Source: Neoarius graeffei
Taxonomy: Eukaryota; Chordata; Actinopteri; Siluriformes; Ariidae
DNA: 64,000 bases
NCBI RefSeq assembly: GCF_027579695.1
Contig: NC_083583.1
Span: forward strand, 22,775,099 to 22,839,098
Direction of reading: 5' to 3'
Made by a program: the position numbers and the translations under genes. Position 1 is the first letter of the stretch. Each line of letters begins with the position of its first letter. Shown piece by piece: positions 62,486 through 64,000 of the stretch. The notes below the pieces were generated by a model. The model saw only the letters and a list, made by a program, of their open reading frames with translations. It searched no databases and was not told the DNA's origin.

Positions 62486-64000
62486 TACAGTGGTGCTTGA
62501 AAGTTTGTGAATCCTTTAGAATTTTCTATATTTCTGCATAAACATGACCTAAAACATCATCAGATTTTCCCACAAGTCCTAAAAGTAGATAAAGAGAACC
62601 CAGTTAAACAAATGAGACAAAAATATTGTACTTAGTCATTTATTTATTGAGGAAAATTATCCAATATTACATATCTGTGAGTGGCAAAAGTATGTGAACC
62701 TCTAGGATTAGCAGTTAATTTGAAGGTGAAATTAGAGTCAGGTGTTTTCAATCAATGGGATGACAATCAGGTGTGAGTGGGCACCCTGTTTTATTTAAAG
62801 AACATGGATCTATCAAAGTCTGATCTTCACAACACGTTTGTGGAAGTGCATCATGGCACGAACAAAGGAGATTTCTGAGGACCTCAGAAAAAGCGTTGTT
62901 GATGCTCATCAGGCTGGAAAAGGTTACAAAACCATCTCTAAAGAGTTTGGACTCCACCAATCCACAGTCAGACAGATTGTGTACAAATGGAGGAAATTCA
63001 AGACCATTGTTATCCTCCCCAGGAGTGGTTGACCAACAAAGATCACTCCAAGAGCAAGGCATCTAATAGTCGGCGAGGTCACAAAGGACCCCAGGGTAAC
63101 TTCTAAGCAACTGAAGGCCTCTCTCACACTGGCTAATGTTAATGTTCATGAGTCCACCATCAGGAGAACACTGAACAACAATGGTGTGCATGTCAGGGTT
63201 GCAAGGAGAAAGCCACGGCTCTCCAAAAAGAACATTGCTGCTCGTCTGCAGTTTGCTAAAGATCATGTGGACAAGCCAGAAGGCTATTAGAAAAATGTTT
63301 TGTGGACAGATGAGTCCAAAATAGAACTTTTTGGTTTAAATGAGAAGTGTTATGTTTGGATGAAGGAAAACACTGCATTCCAGCATAAGAACCTTATCCC
63401 ATCTGTGAAACATGGTGGTGGTAGTATCATGGTTTGGGCCTGTTTTGCTGCATCTGGGCCAGGACGGCTCGCCGTCATTGATGGAACAATGAATTCTGAA
63501 TTATACCAACGAATCCTAAAGGAAAACGTCAAGACATCTGTCCGTGTACTGAATCTCAAGAGGAGGTGGATCATGCAGCAAGACAACGACCCTAAGCACA
63601 CAAGTCGTTCTACCAAAGAATGGTTAAAGAAGAATAAAGTTAATGTTTTGGAATGGCCAAGTCAAAGTCCTGACCTTAATCCAATCAAAATGTTGTAGAA
63701 GGACCTGAAGTGAGCAGTTCATGTGAGGAAACCCACCAACATCCCAGAGTTGAAGCTGTTCTGTACAGAGGAATGGGCTAAAATTCCTCCAAGCCGGTGT
63801 GCAGGACTGATCAACAGTTACCAGAAACATTTAGTTGCAGTTATTGCTGCACAAGGGGATCACACCAGATACTGAAAGCAAAGGTTCACATACTTTTGCC
63901 ATTCATAGATGTGTAATGTTGGATCATTTTCTTCAATAAATAAATGACCAAGTATAATATTTTTGTCTCATTTGTTTAACTGGGTTCTCTTTATTTACTT
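62486..64000 (+). mobile_element. Tc1-A, copy 2, cut by window end
   Basis: Left end ACAGTGGTGCTTGAAAGTTT at a TA, ~200-base arm, transposase on the plus strand, right arm begins near 63880 and runs off the window. Opposite orientation to the copy at 15892. Confidence 0.95.
62853..63875 (+). pseudogene. Tc1-A transposase, 340-codon frame with four nonsense codons
   Basis: ATG in GCATCATGGCACG starts MARTKEISEDLRKSVVDAHQ. The frame stays in phase to the TGA at 63873, exactly 340 codons. It is interrupted at 63030 (TGA, expected CGA), 63288 (TAG, expected TGG), 63696 (TAG, expected TGG) and 63711 (TGA, expected CGA). First catalytic Asp in VLWTDESKIELFG and second in QQDNDPKHTS are present. 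The catalytic Glu of S-P-D-L-N-P-I-E is Lys (NPIKML). No indel is needed to follow the protein, so decay is by point mutation alone. Confidence 0.93.

Overview
The window looks like repeat-saturated intergenic or intronic DNA from a teleost fish. The evidence is the density of V-SINE (DANA/Mermaid/HE1-like) copies, several Tc1-like families with DD34E transposases, hAT elements, palindromic MITEs and long (CA)n/(AT)n microsatellites. This mix suggests an ostariophysan, perhaps a catfish, but that is recall rather than a search result. I found no convincing host protein-coding gene, rRNA or true tRNA gene. Almost every long open frame is a SINE shadow, a microsatellite or a piece of transposase.

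Layout. 0-3 kb: a SINE cluster, including a chimeric SINE/Tc1/hAT-MITE/SINE retroposon inside one target-site duplication (TSD). 4.5-7.3 kb: a mini-element keeping an intact 58-codon transposase tail, an internally deleted Tc1, and a 1.2-kb hAT keeping exon 1 and a splice donor. 9.6-12.3 kb: two hairpin-bearing families (called B and A here) that each encode the start of a Crypton/DUF3504-like protein. 14-17.5 kb: a Helentron/HINE-like element hosting a Tc1 MITE, then a full-length Tc1. 17.9-24.2 kb: a ZMYM1-like hAT broken by a nested hAT in its intron, a SINE in its coding exon and a Harbinger-like MITE near its C-terminus. 24.8-31.5 kb: a further hAT, element A2 with three insertions, and a nearly intact Tc1. 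33.6-41.1 kb: a Tc1 carrying a hAT MITE, element B2, and a fossil Tc1 split by a Ty3/gypsy piece and a TIR element. 41.5-50.7 kb: more SINEs, a second copy of the nearly intact Tc1, and a SINE carrying a hAT MITE. 51.1-53.9 kb: element A3 hosting a HINE-like element and a Tc1 with a single nonsense codon. 56.5-64 kb: a tRNA SINE split by a MITE, A4, palindromic MITEs, another Tc1, A5, and a Tc1 running off the end.

The elements interact mainly by nesting, which gives relative ages. SINEs with perfect 9-14-bp TSDs sit on top, Tc1 and MITEs lie in the middle, and the fossil Tc1-F and ancient family R form the base. The most unusual signal is families A and B. They are unrelated in sequence, but both pair a terminal 110-126-bp hairpin with a promoter-like segment and the first coding exon of a protein starting like Crypton/DUF3504 proteins.

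All family assignments come from reading the sequence and from memory of repeat families; no database search was possible. Single-copy stretches are listed, and a few hold RFX X-box-like or homeodomain-like sites that might be conserved non-coding elements.
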